Assembly (NCBI RefSeq): GCF_037440165.1
Contig: NZ_JBBIUQ010000006.1
Coordinates: 62,001 to 126,000 of the forward strand
Length of the DNA stretch: 64,000 nt
Direction of reading: 5' to 3'
Source: Ignavibacterium sp037440165
GTDB taxonomy: Bacteria > Bacteroidota > Ignavibacteria > Ignavibacteriales > Ignavibacteriaceae
A program made the position numbers and the translations under genes. The notes beneath the pieces were generated by a model. That model saw nothing but the letters and a program-made list of their open reading frames with translations. It was not told where the DNA came from and searched no databases. Positions 53,434 to 63,500 of this stretch are shown one piece after another; the stretch's first letter is position 1; each line of letters begins with the position of its first letter.

Positions 53434-56400
53434 CTGAGTAATATCATTTTCCTGACTGAAGTGAAACTGCCAGCACTTAACTTATAGAAATAAATACCAC
53501 TGCTTAAAGATGAACCATTGAATTCTACTTCATACTCTCCAGCGGGTTTTTCTTCATTCACAAGTGTTGCTACTTCGTTACCAAGTATATCGTAAACTTT
53601 TAAAGTTACAAAAGCATTGTCATTTCGAGGAACTTGTGACGAGAAATCTTTAAGATTCCTCACTTCGTCCGGAATGACAAAGCAGATTTTTGTGCTTGGG
53701 TTAAAAGGATTCGGATAATTCTGTTCCAACACAAATTCTCTGGGGCTTGTATTTCTGACTAAATGTAATTTTTTTATTTCGGGATCACTGATAGAATAAA
53801 CTTTATCATCAGATTTCTTTAACTGATTTTTATTTTCATCAAACAATCCAAATCTATCATCATCGAATCTGATTGTAACTGGATATTCAACACCTTGAAT
53901 TAGAATTGTCTGTTCAGTTGAAATATTTTCCACAAATCTTCCCGAAGCAAATCGTGCATCGAACATCTCTGAAAGGGGAACAGGTGGTAATTCAAAATAA
54001 GTTAAATCAATCTCTCCTTCACTTAAAAACAGTGAGGTATGTTTTCCTGAATTATCATCAATAGAAATTTCGATAAAATTATTTGTGTTGAATTCAGGAA
54101 GTTTAAAATTTCCCTCAGTTTGATTTAAATAAATTTGACCAGCACCAATTGTTTTCAACCAATAACCATATCCAGGTAAAAGAGTGTTGGTCATTTGATA
54201 GCCTCCAATATTTGTATATCCATATATAAATCCGGATATAATTCCAGGAGGGTTAGTAAAGATTGAAGTTACAGGAGCGTTGAATTCATATCCGCCAATT
54301 AGGTTCCAGCCGGAACTTACATTCAGAGGATCGTGAGGTACAAATAAAATTCCAGAAGATGGCCATTCATCTCCGGTGTTATAGATTCTAGTGCCTGAAT
54401 GTTTCATCCAATATCCATTACCGGGGAACACCGAGTCAACTAGCACATATCCATTATTGAATTTAAAAACTCCCGCAGATAAATCTCTATAATGCCACCA
54501 GGAATTTATTCCCTGATTTGTTGGATGACTACCAGGGACAGAAACTAAATTCCAGCCGCCTTCTATTGGCTGCGAAAACTGAAATGCAGCCGGCGCACTA
54601 TAAATAATATTGAAGTTTGAATTTGAAATATCGAAGAATATATTTCCAACAGCTTCAACTTTAATCCTTGCCTGAGTGGTTGCAATGTTGGGAACAGTAA
54701 TCAATTCTGAACCATCATTAGCAGTACTGCTTAAAATTGTATCATTAAAGTTGTAACCACCATCGGTTGAAAGAAGAATTCTTACATTCGCACAGTTTAC
54801 AGGAGATAAATTAGTGTTGGCTACATTCCAAGTTACACTCTGCTGAGAATTTCCCTCCCAATTTACGGCTGCATTTGGTGAAGTAACTATAAATGGACCA
54901 GAATTGCCATCTACTGCAAAATTCACCTGACGCCAATCAACTCCACCGCCTCCGGCTTTATTATCTCTTACAGTTAATCTGAATTTTAGATTCCTGCTGT
55001 AAGTTGGAAGTAAGACCCCATAGGCTGAAGTATTATTTATTAAATCATTCAGTTGCGGAATATATCTTAAATTTGAAGAAGACGGATTAAAACTTCTAAT
55101 TATCGGTGCATCACCAACGGGGGAATTCGGATCACCAGCAGGACCTAAATCAAATTCTTCCCAACAATAAGTAAGAGCATCACTGTTTGGATCAGTTGCA
55201 GAACCTTTTAATACAAACGGAGTGCTTTTAGGAATGTAAAATCCGCCCGAAGGAACAGTAATTGATGGTGCGTTGTTGCCTGTATTCGTTATCTGCGCGC
55301 AGGAATTACCGGATCCAAAATTTGTGTATGCAACTATTTCATCAAAACTTATTGTGTGGAAATACGCATCGCTATTAGATTGCAAATTCTGAGGAGCACA
55401 TATACCAGCATAAGCCATTATAGTTGAACCACTTCCTGGTTCGTAAGCAGTAGAAGCATTTCTGTTTCCAGAACAGGAACCAGTATTTCCATTGAAAGTA
55501 TGATTTGCCCCAAACTGATGCCCCATTTCATGTGCAACATAATCAATGTCAAAAGGATCACCGATTGGATTTGAAGAACCAGTTACACCACCAGCTTTGT
55601 TGCTCGTACAAACGCATCCAAGATACGCAACTCCTCCTCCGCCTGTACTGAAAACATGTCCTATATCATAGTTCGAACTTCCAATCACTGTATTTAAGTT
55701 CGAAATATTTTGTGAGAGCATTAAAGAAACATTAGAATTAGTATAGGGGTCAGTTGAAGGATTAGTATAAATTATCAGATTATTATTAGCCACAAGAATC
55801 ATCCTAATAGCAACCTCTCTCTCATATACTCCATTAACTCTATTTACACTCGTTGTTACGGCTGCAAGTCCTAGTGCAACTGTACCTCCGTGATATTGAG
55901 TATATTCGCCTGTTGCTGCATTTGCTAATCGATATGTTCTTAGCTGAGGGCCGGTTGGTGTTAGAATGCTTTCATAAAAATTATAAGTTGGTTTAACATA
56001 TTCATCGTGATAGAGTAACTCACATTCAAAGACAGCGTTTTGTTTAACATAGTCTTTTGAGTAATATGATATGTAGTATCGGATTTCACCTTTTGCGTAT
56101 GGATCGATAAATACTCTTCCGTTTGGAGATAAAATCATAGCATGAAATCCATGCGGTGTAAAATCCATTTTCAATGTTGCATATGGATCATCAATTCCTT
56201 GTCCTGTATAAGTTCTTATTTCTGGAAATTTTTCCTGAAGTTCAGGTTCCATAGTTGGAGATTCCCAGAATTTAAATTTCTGAAAATTTCCATCAGGCAT
56301 TGGCAGAGTGATAATTGCAGGATTATTTTTTGCTTCATCAGTAAATTCTGAAGGTGCTGAATTCAATAATTCTTTTACTAAAACATTATTCAACTCAAAT

Positions 56401-56531
56401 ATTTTATACGATGCGGGTTGAATTACTCTCTCTCCATTTGAAGAGATATTGCTCTCTGACAAATTAATCCAGAGTGATTGAGATAAGTTTATTGATTGAG
56501 CAAGTAAAACAATGAGTAAAATATTTTTCAT
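53430..56531 (-). CDS. Secreted M12-like (reprolysin-type) zinc metalloprotease with T9SS domain
   Basis: From the ATG at 56531 the product has 1033 residues with signal peptide NILLIVLLAQSINLSQS. A propeptide-like region precedes the metzincin domain, which has the zinc site HEMGHQFGANH (HExxHxxGxxH) about 340 residues in and a downstream Met-turn-like STIMAYAGICAP. Ig-like domains, GWNLVSVPG and GWNLIGGYE modules, FELPPVPLSEMFDARFAS and the sorting domain QNYPNPFNPSTK follow. It is expected to be an exported endopeptidase. Uniquely, a palindromic repeat is inserted in frame inside the sorting domain (VIPDEVRNLKDFSSQVPRND). The upstream TTG at 56552 is a less likely start. Confidence 0.87.
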   Translation of the reverse strand: MKNILLIVLLAQSINLSQSLWINLSESNISSNGERVIQPASYKIFELNNVLVKELLNSAPSEFTDEAKNNPAIITLPMPDGNFQKFKFWESPTMEPELQEKFPEIRTYTGQGIDDPYATLKMDFTPHGFHAMILSPNGRVFIDPYAKGEIRYYISYYSKDYVKQNAVFECELLYHDEYVKPTYNFYESILTPTGPQLRTYRLANAATGEYTQYHGGTVALGLAAVTTSVNRVNGVYEREVAIRMILVANNNLIIYTNPSTDPYTNSNVSLMLSQNISNLNTVIGSSNYDIGHVFSTGGGGVAYLGCVCTSNKAGGVTGSSNPIGDPFDIDYVAHEMGHQFGANHTFNGNTGSCSGNRNASTAYEPGSGSTIMAYAGICAPQNLQSNSDAYFHTISFDEIVAYTNFGSGNSCAQITNTGNNAPSITVPSGGFYIPKSTPFVLKGSATDPNSDALTYCWEEFDLGPAGDPNSPVGDAPIIRSFNPSSSNLRYIPQLNDLINNTSAYGVLLPTYSRNLKFRLTVRDNKAGGGGVDWRQVNFAVDGNSGPFIVTSPNAAVNWEGNSQQSVTWNVANTNLSPVNCANVRILLSTDGGYNFNDTILSSTANDGSELITVPNIATTQARIKVEAVGNIFFDISNSNFNIIYSAPAAFQFSQPIEGGWNLVSVPGSHPTNQGINSWWHYRDLSAGVFKFNNGYVLVDSVFPGNGYWMKHSGTRIYNTGDEWPSSGILFVPHDPLNVSSGWNLIGGYEFNAPVTSIFTNPPGIISGFIYGYTNIGGYQMTNTLLPGYGYWLKTIGAGQIYLNQTEGNFKLPEFNTNNFIEISIDDNSGKHTSLFLSEGEIDLTYFELPPVPLSEMFDARFASGRFVENISTEQTILIQGVEYPVTIRFDDDRFGLFDENKNQLKKSDDKVYSISDPEIKKLHLVRNTSPREFVLEQNYPNPFNPSTKICFVIPDEVRNLKDFSSQVPRNDNAFVTLKVYDILGNEVATLVNEEKPAGEYEVEFNGSSLSSGIYFYKLSAGSFTSVRKMILLR
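53617..53680. repeat. 64-bp palindromic repeat element inserted in frame in a coding sequence
   Basis: The element is bounded by TTGTCATT and AATGACAA and contains imperfect inverted arms (TTGTCATTtCG-aGGAA versus TTCgtCCGGAATGACAA) with an inner near-palindrome AATCTTTAAGATT. It is translated as part of VIPDEVRNLKDFSSQVPRND within the metalloprotease sorting domain, without breaking the frame. The sequence type (cat-ttc-gag-gaac... /...ggaatgac) is one I recognise as a dispersed intergenic palindrome in many genomes of this group. Confidence 0.7.
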
Positions 56532-56566
56532 TTTTAAATTTTCTTTTAACAATTTGTTAATCTAAC

Positions 56567-56624
56567 AAGCAGATTAATAAAACTAATGACCTCTTCCGAG
56601 GTCATTAGTTTAAGCAATCTGCTT
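56567..56624. terminator. Long nested hairpin between two surface-protein genes
   Basis: Inner arms AAACTAATGACCTC (56580-56593) and GAGGTCATTAGTTT (56598-56611) form a perfect 14-bp stem with a TTCC loop. Outer arms AAGCAGATT (56567-56575) and AATCTGCTT (56616-56624) add 9 bp. It lies 94 bases after the minus-strand gene ending at 56718 and 36 bases before the metalloprotease ATG. It could be a terminator or a leader structure; no U-run follows, so simple intrinsic termination is not certain. Confidence 0.7.
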
Positions 56625-56717
56625 CTCAAACAAACTCTGAAACATTATAAAAGGAAGAGCAATATTTTTACTAATCAGAGACCAAATGATTTGAAAAATA
56701 TGCCCTTCCTTCTGACA

Positions 56718-57794
56718 CTATTTCAGGAGACTCATTTTCTTTGTTTGTTTATAACCATCGGCTTGAAGTTCATACAAATAAATACCTGATGAATGTGATT
56801 TTGCATTCCAATTATAAATGTATTTGCCTGTTTCAAGCTGCTGATTTACTAATTGATCTACTACTTCTCCTAACTGATTGTAAATAATTAGCTTTACAAA
56901 AGATGCTTTTGGCAATGAAAAAGAAATATTTGTTCTCGGATTAAAAGGATTTGGATAATTCTGCTCAAGTGAATAATCAGAAGGTGCACTGATATCAATT
57001 TCAATTACATTTGAAAAACTGAATTTGCCATCAAAATCATTTTGTCTGAGTCGATAAAAATATTTTATATTCGAGTTGACTGCCTTATCAACGAATGAAT
57101 AGCTATGAGGTTGTGTTGTTGTTCCGTGTCCGTCAACATAACCGAGTGTCTGCCAGTCAGAATTTTCTGTCTTTCGTTGAACTTCAAAATTTCTGTTGTT
57201 CAATTCTGTAGCAGTTGACCAGTTAAGAACAACATTACCCTCGACAATAGAAGCACTGAAAAATGATAACTCCACAGGGATAATGTTAACATAATTTACA
57301 AGAAGTTTAAGTTTATCAAACACAGATGGATTCGTCACTGTGTATGAACCACTATCGGCGAGATTAACATTAATCAATGTTCCGGTAATAATATCCTGTA
57401 ATACAGCTGTTACCGAATTATGAGGAAAATTCCAGGTAATATTTATAACAGTACCAAAGGCTGGTTGATATCTTAAACGATGTTCTTTCTGACCAGTAAA
57501 TGGAAGATCTGCTTGTCTATAATCATCCCAGGAACTGAGTGTGCCTGAAAAATTATTTTCGGGAAGCAGAAATCTTGTATCAAATGCTCCTTGCGGAGGA
57601 TAAGGAGGTAAATCACTTTCACCAAACTGTACATCAATGCCATCTGTGGCATTGGGATCTAAACCAAAATGCAATGTTTTTGAAGCACCTGCACCATCAT
57701 CAATTGTAATCGGGACTTTTACCGCCGGCTCTTGTTGAGCAAAAACATTTACAGCAAATATTGTAAAGAAAAAGAACGAAAACATTTTTTTCAT
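56718..57794 (-). CDS. Secreted surface protein with T9SS domain
   Basis: The 358-residue protein has a signal peptide (FTIFAVNVFAQ). Its N-terminal domain (about 20-165) contains LHFGLDPNATDGIDVQFGESD and LPPYPPQGAFDTRF and is shared with the next gene. An FN3-like segment follows (IPVELSFFSASIVEGNVVLNW, STATELNNRNFEVQRK, about 170-265), then the sorting domain QNYPNPFNPRTNISF to the C-terminal KKMSLLK. GAGGGA precedes the ATG. No catalytic motif is present. The N-terminal domain is a family I do not recognise by name. Confidence 0.8.
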   Translation of the reverse strand: MKKMFSFFFFTIFAVNVFAQQEPAVKVPITIDDGAGASKTLHFGLDPNATDGIDVQFGESDLPPYPPQGAFDTRFLLPENNFSGTLSSWDDYRQADLPFTGQKEHRLRYQPAFGTVINITWNFPHNSVTAVLQDIITGTLINVNLADSGSYTVTNPSVFDKLKLLVNYVNIIPVELSFFSASIVEGNVVLNWSTATELNNRNFEVQRKTENSDWQTLGYVDGHGTTTQPHSYSFVDKAVNSNIKYFYRLRQNDFDGKFSFSNVIEIDISAPSDYSLEQNYPNPFNPRTNISFSLPKASFVKLIIYNQLGEVVDQLVNQQLETGKYIYNWNAKSHSSGIYLYELQADGYKQTKKMSLLK

Positions 57795-57823
57795 GGCAAT
57801 CCCTCAAAATTTTTCATACAAAA

Positions 57824-57855
57824 TCACTGCCCTCCATTTTTCAGAAGGGCAGTGA
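57824..57855 (-). terminator. Probable terminator after the choice-of-anchor-D protein gene
   Basis: TCACTGCCCT (57824-57833) pairs with AGGGCAGTGA (57846-57855), a perfect 10-bp stem, with a short T-stretch on the minus-strand side. Confidence 0.7.
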
Positions 57856-57864
57856 AAATGATTT

Positions 57865-60432
57865 TTATTTAATCAACATCATCTTTCTTGATTTAACGAA
57901 ATCACCTGCTACCATTCTGTAGATGTAATTTCCGCTGCTCACATAAGCACCTTGCTCATTTTTACCATCCCAAATAACATTGTAAACGCCTCTGTCAACA
58001 ATTTCGTTAACCAGCGTTGTTACTTCCTGTCCTAGCATGTCATATACTTTAATTGTTACAAGACCGTTCTTAGGAACTGTAAACATTACGCTTGTAGATG
58101 GGTTGAATGGGTTCGGATAGTTCTGGAATAATTCATAATCATATGGAAGTGGTGCATCGCCATAAATGATTTCAACTTTAATGTTTGTAAGTTTTCTCTT
58201 ATCTAAACTAACGAGAATTAACTTATCAATGGTAATATCCTGTGGTCTCTGAATTGAAAATGGAATATTACCAAGATAATTTCTTCCTGTTTCGATGTAT
58301 TTTTGACCAGCTTGATCATACATCAATACTCTTAACAAATCAACCTGATGGAAATAGTACCCTCCACCAAGTTCAGAATCAATATTTATGTTCCCGGGAT
58401 TATCAGGCAATTGTCCAAAATGTATTTGAGCACCGCGGATTGCGACTTTTGAATCAAGATGCATTGCAATTCCGTTTGAGGTCATATAGAGAATAACCTT
58501 TGCTTCTTCATCACCGTTGGATTTTGCAAGATAATCTTGCTGAGCAGTAGGTTTGTTATTAACCTGAACTCCGCTTGGATAGAATCCTGTCAGAATAATA
58601 TTCTGAATTACAGCAAGGTCTTGAACATTTACGAATCCATCAGGTGAAGGATCCGGTGCACCGATTGTCCACGGAGCAATATCTGCTCTTACAAATTCTT
58701 GGGCATCGAGAGAGTCACGACCCACGATGTGGTCAACTACATCAATAAGATCAAGAATATCAATAAAACCATCACCATTAACATCGCCGTAACTTCTTAC
58801 TCTATTTGTTGCAAGTACCGTTAATGTATTTCTTGATGGTGTTATGTCAATCGGAAAACCTTGATGTGTTGAAGCTTCTGCATTGGTAATCTTAAATGTT
58901 GATTTCGATGTATCAAGTAATGCAGGCAAGTCTGCTACACGATATTTAACTTTGAACAGATCGTTATAGTCACCTGGATTTAATCCACCGTTTTGGTTAA
59001 GATTGTACAACAATACATAAATTGAGTCAACCGAAGCACCATTTGAAGTAAGTGGACCTCTGAAAACATTATACTGCAATACCCAGCTGGGATCACTTAC
59101 ATCTGTACCTTTTTCAATGCTTTGGAATGTTAAGAAAATATTATCTCCGGCGGATTTATTCACAAGTAATCGGAATTGCAATGCCTGAGCTTTTGCACTT
59201 AAGCTCTTTAATTGCATTATTTCTGTATAAGATGAGTCTTCGAGATTATATACTGTATCGTTTGCAAAAATAAGTCCGAAAACTGCTACACCATTACCAG
59301 TTAAACTAACATCATTTGGCGAACCTGGTGCATTATGAGTGAATGTTAATGTACCATTTGCAACACCACCTGCTGTAGGTGTAAATGAAACTGTAAATAC
59401 CTGACTGCCAAGTGGAGGTATTGTTGCACTTGTTGGTGAAACTGTGAATACTCCTGGTGAAGCAGCAGCACTTGAAATCACTAGTGGATTAGACAGTCCG
59501 TTATTTGATACAGTTACATTTTGCGTAACAGTATTACCTACCGAAACATTACCAAAATTCACTGATGCAGGTGAAACTGAGAAAGTTGGTCCAGCATCAG
59601 CTCCAATTCCTTGAACAGGAAGAGAAGTTGGTGAACCAGGAGCATCATGAGTAAAAATTATATTCCCGGATTGATTTCCTAATGAAGTTGGAGAAAAGAC
59701 TACATTAACCGTTGTACTTCCACCAGCTGAAAGTACTATGGGTAAAGCTGCTGAAGTAAATGTAAATTGTGCATTGTCTGAACTAATACTGCTGATTGTT
59801 AAGTTAGCAGTACCAGTGTTTGATACGGTTACTGTTTGTGCAGCTGAAGAAGATCCTACCGCAACAGGTCCGAAATTAAGTGAAGGGGGACTTAATGTTA
59901 ATTGAGGACCAGGAGGAGTGATGTTAGTATAAGTTGCGAACATTCTAGCTGCAGTCAGCGGTGCTGTAATTGTAAATGTACCAATTCCTGTAAGATTTCC
60001 ACTATCAAAGATAAGTCCATCAAATAGATCTATAATTTGAATCGATACGCCAGCAGGCAAATCATAATTAATAAAAAAGCTTGTTGCACCATCACCAAGT
60101 TGCCAGATAATCCTATGTTCAACGGTTCCGCTGAACGGATAACCGGCAACAGGCCTGTAATCCTGATATGAACCTAATGGTTCACCTGCAAAAGGGGTCA
60201 GGTCAAATCTGGCTTCGAATGCACCAGGAGGTGGAAACGGAGGAAGATCACTTTCCCATGGGAAATCAATTCCATTGGTCATAGTTGTACCCAAACCAAA
60301 ACGGATTTGAGGGTTCAAAGCTACGATATCTCCATTGTCACCGAATGACATATGGATATTAATATCTGGCTGTGCATAAGCCAGTGACATTGTTAATATG
60401 AACATTGCCAGCACAGAAAATAGTTTACGCAT
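57865..60432 (-). CDS. Secreted choice-of-anchor-D protein with dockerin-like repeats and T9SS domain
   Basis: The 855-residue protein has a signal peptide (AMFILTMSLAYAQ). Its N-terminal domain (about 22-175, IRFGLGTTMTNGIDFPWESD, LPPFPPPGAFEARF) is a paralogue of the one in the neighbouring gene. Two ASH/choice-of-anchor-D domains follow (about 180-385), with SLNFGPVAVGSSSAAQTVTV and SVNFGNVSVGNTVTQNVTV. A cohesin-like segment and a pair of dockerin-like calcium loops (GDVNGDGFIDILDLID, PSPDGFVNVQDLAVI) come next. The end is the sorting domain QNYPNPFNPSTSVMF...KMMLIK. GAGGTG precedes the ATG. A structural or scaffolding surface role is plausible. Confidence 0.82.
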   Translation of the reverse strand: MRKLFSVLAMFILTMSLAYAQPDINIHMSFGDNGDIVALNPQIRFGLGTTMTNGIDFPWESDLPPFPPPGAFEARFDLTPFAGEPLGSYQDYRPVAGYPFSGTVEHRIIWQLGDGATSFFINYDLPAGVSIQIIDLFDGLIFDSGNLTGIGTFTITAPLTAARMFATYTNITPPGPQLTLSPPSLNFGPVAVGSSSAAQTVTVSNTGTANLTISSISSDNAQFTFTSAALPIVLSAGGSTTVNVVFSPTSLGNQSGNIIFTHDAPGSPTSLPVQGIGADAGPTFSVSPASVNFGNVSVGNTVTQNVTVSNNGLSNPLVISSAAASPGVFTVSPTSATIPPLGSQVFTVSFTPTAGGVANGTLTFTHNAPGSPNDVSLTGNGVAVFGLIFANDTVYNLEDSSYTEIMQLKSLSAKAQALQFRLLVNKSAGDNIFLTFQSIEKGTDVSDPSWVLQYNVFRGPLTSNGASVDSIYVLLYNLNQNGGLNPGDYNDLFKVKYRVADLPALLDTSKSTFKITNAEASTHQGFPIDITPSRNTLTVLATNRVRSYGDVNGDGFIDILDLIDVVDHIVGRDSLDAQEFVRADIAPWTIGAPDPSPDGFVNVQDLAVIQNIILTGFYPSGVQVNNKPTAQQDYLAKSNGDEEAKVILYMTSNGIAMHLDSKVAIRGAQIHFGQLPDNPGNINIDSELGGGYYFHQVDLLRVLMYDQAGQKYIETGRNYLGNIPFSIQRPQDITIDKLILVSLDKRKLTNIKVEIIYGDAPLPYDYELFQNYPNPFNPSTSVMFTVPKNGLVTIKVYDMLGQEVTTLVNEIVDRGVYNVIWDGKNEQGAYVSSGNYIYRMVAGDFVKSRKMMLIK

Positions 60433-60482
60433 ATAGCACCTCGTGTTTGTTAAGAATTTATTAGTTTATTTTATCTATGTTA

Positions 60483-60511
60483 AAGCAGTTCCTCTAAATG
60501 AGGAACTGCTT
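60483..60511 (-). terminator. Hairpin after surface-protein copy 2
   Basis: AAGCAGTTCCTC (60483-60494) and GAGGAACTGCTT (60500-60511) form a perfect 12-bp stem with a TAAAT loop, in the gap between copy 2 and the gene at 57865. The following T-run is weak. Confidence 0.65.
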
Positions 60512-60519
60512 ATATTTCA

Positions 60520-63500
60520 TTATTTCAACAGCATCATCTTCTTAACAGAAGAGAATTTGTTAGTCTTCAGTTCGTAGATGTATAATCCTGTTGAAACTTC
60601 ACTTGCATTCCATTGATATCTGTATCTGCCAGCTTCCATCTTACCGTTTATCAACTCAGCTACCTTCTCACCCAATGCATTGTATATCGTCAATCTTACA
60701 TTCTCTACATCTTCAGGCAATGAGAATTCAATGGTTGTAGTTGGATTAAATGGATTCGGATAGTTCTGCTCAAGTGAATAACTCTCAGGAATTACATCTC
60801 CCATTACATTAAGTTTACTTATCTGAGGATTACTAATGGTTATCTCTTCACCATTCTTAAGTCTTTCATTTACTGCTTTACCAGTCTCATCACTGATTCT
60901 TATCATCATTCCTTCAACTCTCACTCTTACAGGATACTCAACTCCCTGCATCTGAATTGTTTTAGCAGAAGCTAATTCTTCAACAAATCTACCAGAAGAG
61001 TATCTTACATCGAACATATCAGTAAAGGGAACAGGAGGAAGTTCGAAGAAGTCAAGAGAAGTCTTGTTTGCCTGTTTACCCTGAGCAACATAGAGAGTAT
61101 AGGATTTACCGGCATTATCAGTGATGATAATCTTGCCGAAGTCATCAGGGATAAAATCAGCAAGTTTCAATGAAGCAGTAGGTCCGGGATTAACATTTAT
61201 CTGCCCAGCAGCAGAGAGTTTGAGCCAGTAACCAAAACCCGGAACAAGATTGCTGGCAACCTGATAACCGCCGCCTGCAGTATAACCATAAACTAAACCC
61301 TGAATCAGACCTGAAGGATTAGTAGTAAGAGCAGAAACAGGAGCTAAGAACTCATAACCACCGATGAGGTTCCAGCCAGCAGCAGCATTGAGAGGATCGT
61401 GAGGAGCAATGAGAATACCACCAGCAGGCCATTCATCACCAGTGTTGTAAGTGTTGTCACCAGAGTGCTTCATCCAGTAACCGATACCAGGTTGAACGGT
61501 AGTAACAGTTTGATAACCGCCCTGATATTTGAAAACATTGGCGGAAGGATCTTTACCGGGCCACCAGGTGAGAACATTCTGATCAACAGGATGCTGACCA
61601 GGTACTGATACCAGGTTCCAACCGTTAGATACTGAAGCTGTGAGTTGGAAAGTAGTTTGCAAACCTGATGGTAGCCATGTATTTGCAACTCTCAATCCAT
61701 CATAATACAATTTAGGCGATGAAGCCGTACTGCCTTGTCTTAAAGCAATCATAGCTAAAGAAAGAGGATCGGTACCTGCATCGCCAACAGATAAATCGGC
61801 AGGTGGTTCGTTACCATCAAGAACGGGATTAATCCACAGACGAACTGAGTCATCAGTTGAACTGCCTGAATTGAATTCATATTTTATTACAACCAAATAT
61901 GTTGTTGATGTATTGTAAACAGGTGAAGTATAAACTACATCGCTATTATTACGTTTAGCAATTCCGAATGCAAGGTTACCGCTTAAGCTATCTTTCTTTA
62001 CAAAAACTTTTCCGAAGAACAAAGTTGTGGTGTTTTCAGGTCCGAGGTGGAAGAAATAATCGCCTGCATTTTGTGCAGAATCAACACTTACTAGAAATGA
62101 TGTATACAAACTTCCGCTAGAAGTAGTTTCAAAAGCACGATTTAAATCCTCGCCATTGTTTGTAAGATAGACCGCTTTCCCAATACCTGAATTGACATAT
62201 CCTAAATATGATAGATTAGTATCCACAATAGTCACAGAATTAACTCCTGCTCCACTGTGAGCAACCCATCCATTTTGAGTTAGTAATGTACCAACTACAT
62301 AATTAAAGTCGTCAGTGATAGGTAATACCGGCAGATTTGCAGTAGCTATACTGAATTGAGGGATAGTTCCATCTATCTTATAATCAATCAAACTTCCTGA
62401 ATTAGAGTAGGGAAATATCTTGAAGTAATAAGTTGTTCCGCTATTAAGTCCGAATGTTGCAGTCTGAACTCCTTGATCAACATTTTGATTAAAAGTAGAG
62501 TTAGTTACAGGAATTCCATCAGCAGGAGTTTGTATTGAATCAAAAGCAACAGAACTTGCTCTGATTAAATATCCATCCGGTTCTGTTCCACCAGTAGCAT
62601 CAGTCCAGCTAAGATTTATATAGTAATAAGATGGATTGGCAAGTGTTCCGGTAAAGTTTGAAACATGATTTGTTGGTTCTGGTTTAACAACATTTCCATT
62701 GCAAGTAACAATTGCATCATTTGCTCCTCCACCTGAGTTTGTTATTACTTCTCCATTGTAAACACCGCCAGCAAGACCTGTTTTCAATCTGACATAAATT
62801 GGAGTTAATGTTAGACTTCCTCCGGAGTAAGGAACAAGAACTGAATTTGTAAATGTTGAATTGTTAATTGATACTTCATAGTTAGTTGGAGCAGTAACAG
62901 TTATATTTCCTGCAGGAGGATTTAAATCACTGCCGCTTAAATTATAACTTTGTGATGCTGAAGGACCACTTCCAACAAAATATGTAAATCCAGAAAGAGT
63001 AGAAGGAGTTGCTAATAATTGAGGACCACTGGGAAGAGTGAGTATATCTTCCCAGGCTCTGCCTATTCTGATCCCGTCTACAATTACTGATGGCGAGTTT
63101 ATACTGCTGCCTTGTCTTAACCCTAATGCATCAATATTGTTTTGGCCTGGCGTTGCTGAATTTACTAACTCAGGAGTTCCTGCCTGATCTTCTGATTGTG
63201 GTACTCCGGAGCTAAACACCCAAAACTTGGTTGTATCATTTCCTGCAATGTTAATGGTGTATTTTACAACAATAAGATAAGTCTGATTTTTTGAAAAGTT
63301 TGTTGTTCCATAGGTCACTGTACTCGTATTTGATAAACCAAAATTTATCTGGTCGCTAACAACTCGTGCAAACATTCTTGCTGAAAAAGAAGTAAAGCTG
63401 GTGGGACTTGCTCTATCACCAATGTGAATGAAATAATCACCTGATTTATTACTGGCTGCTTCATTAACATTTACTAAAAATGAATAATATACTGAAGCCC

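Noticed and set aside
56586..56789. 67-codon plus-strand frame between two surface genes
   Set aside because: It runs through the nested hairpin and into the end of the gene at 56718, and has no start signal.
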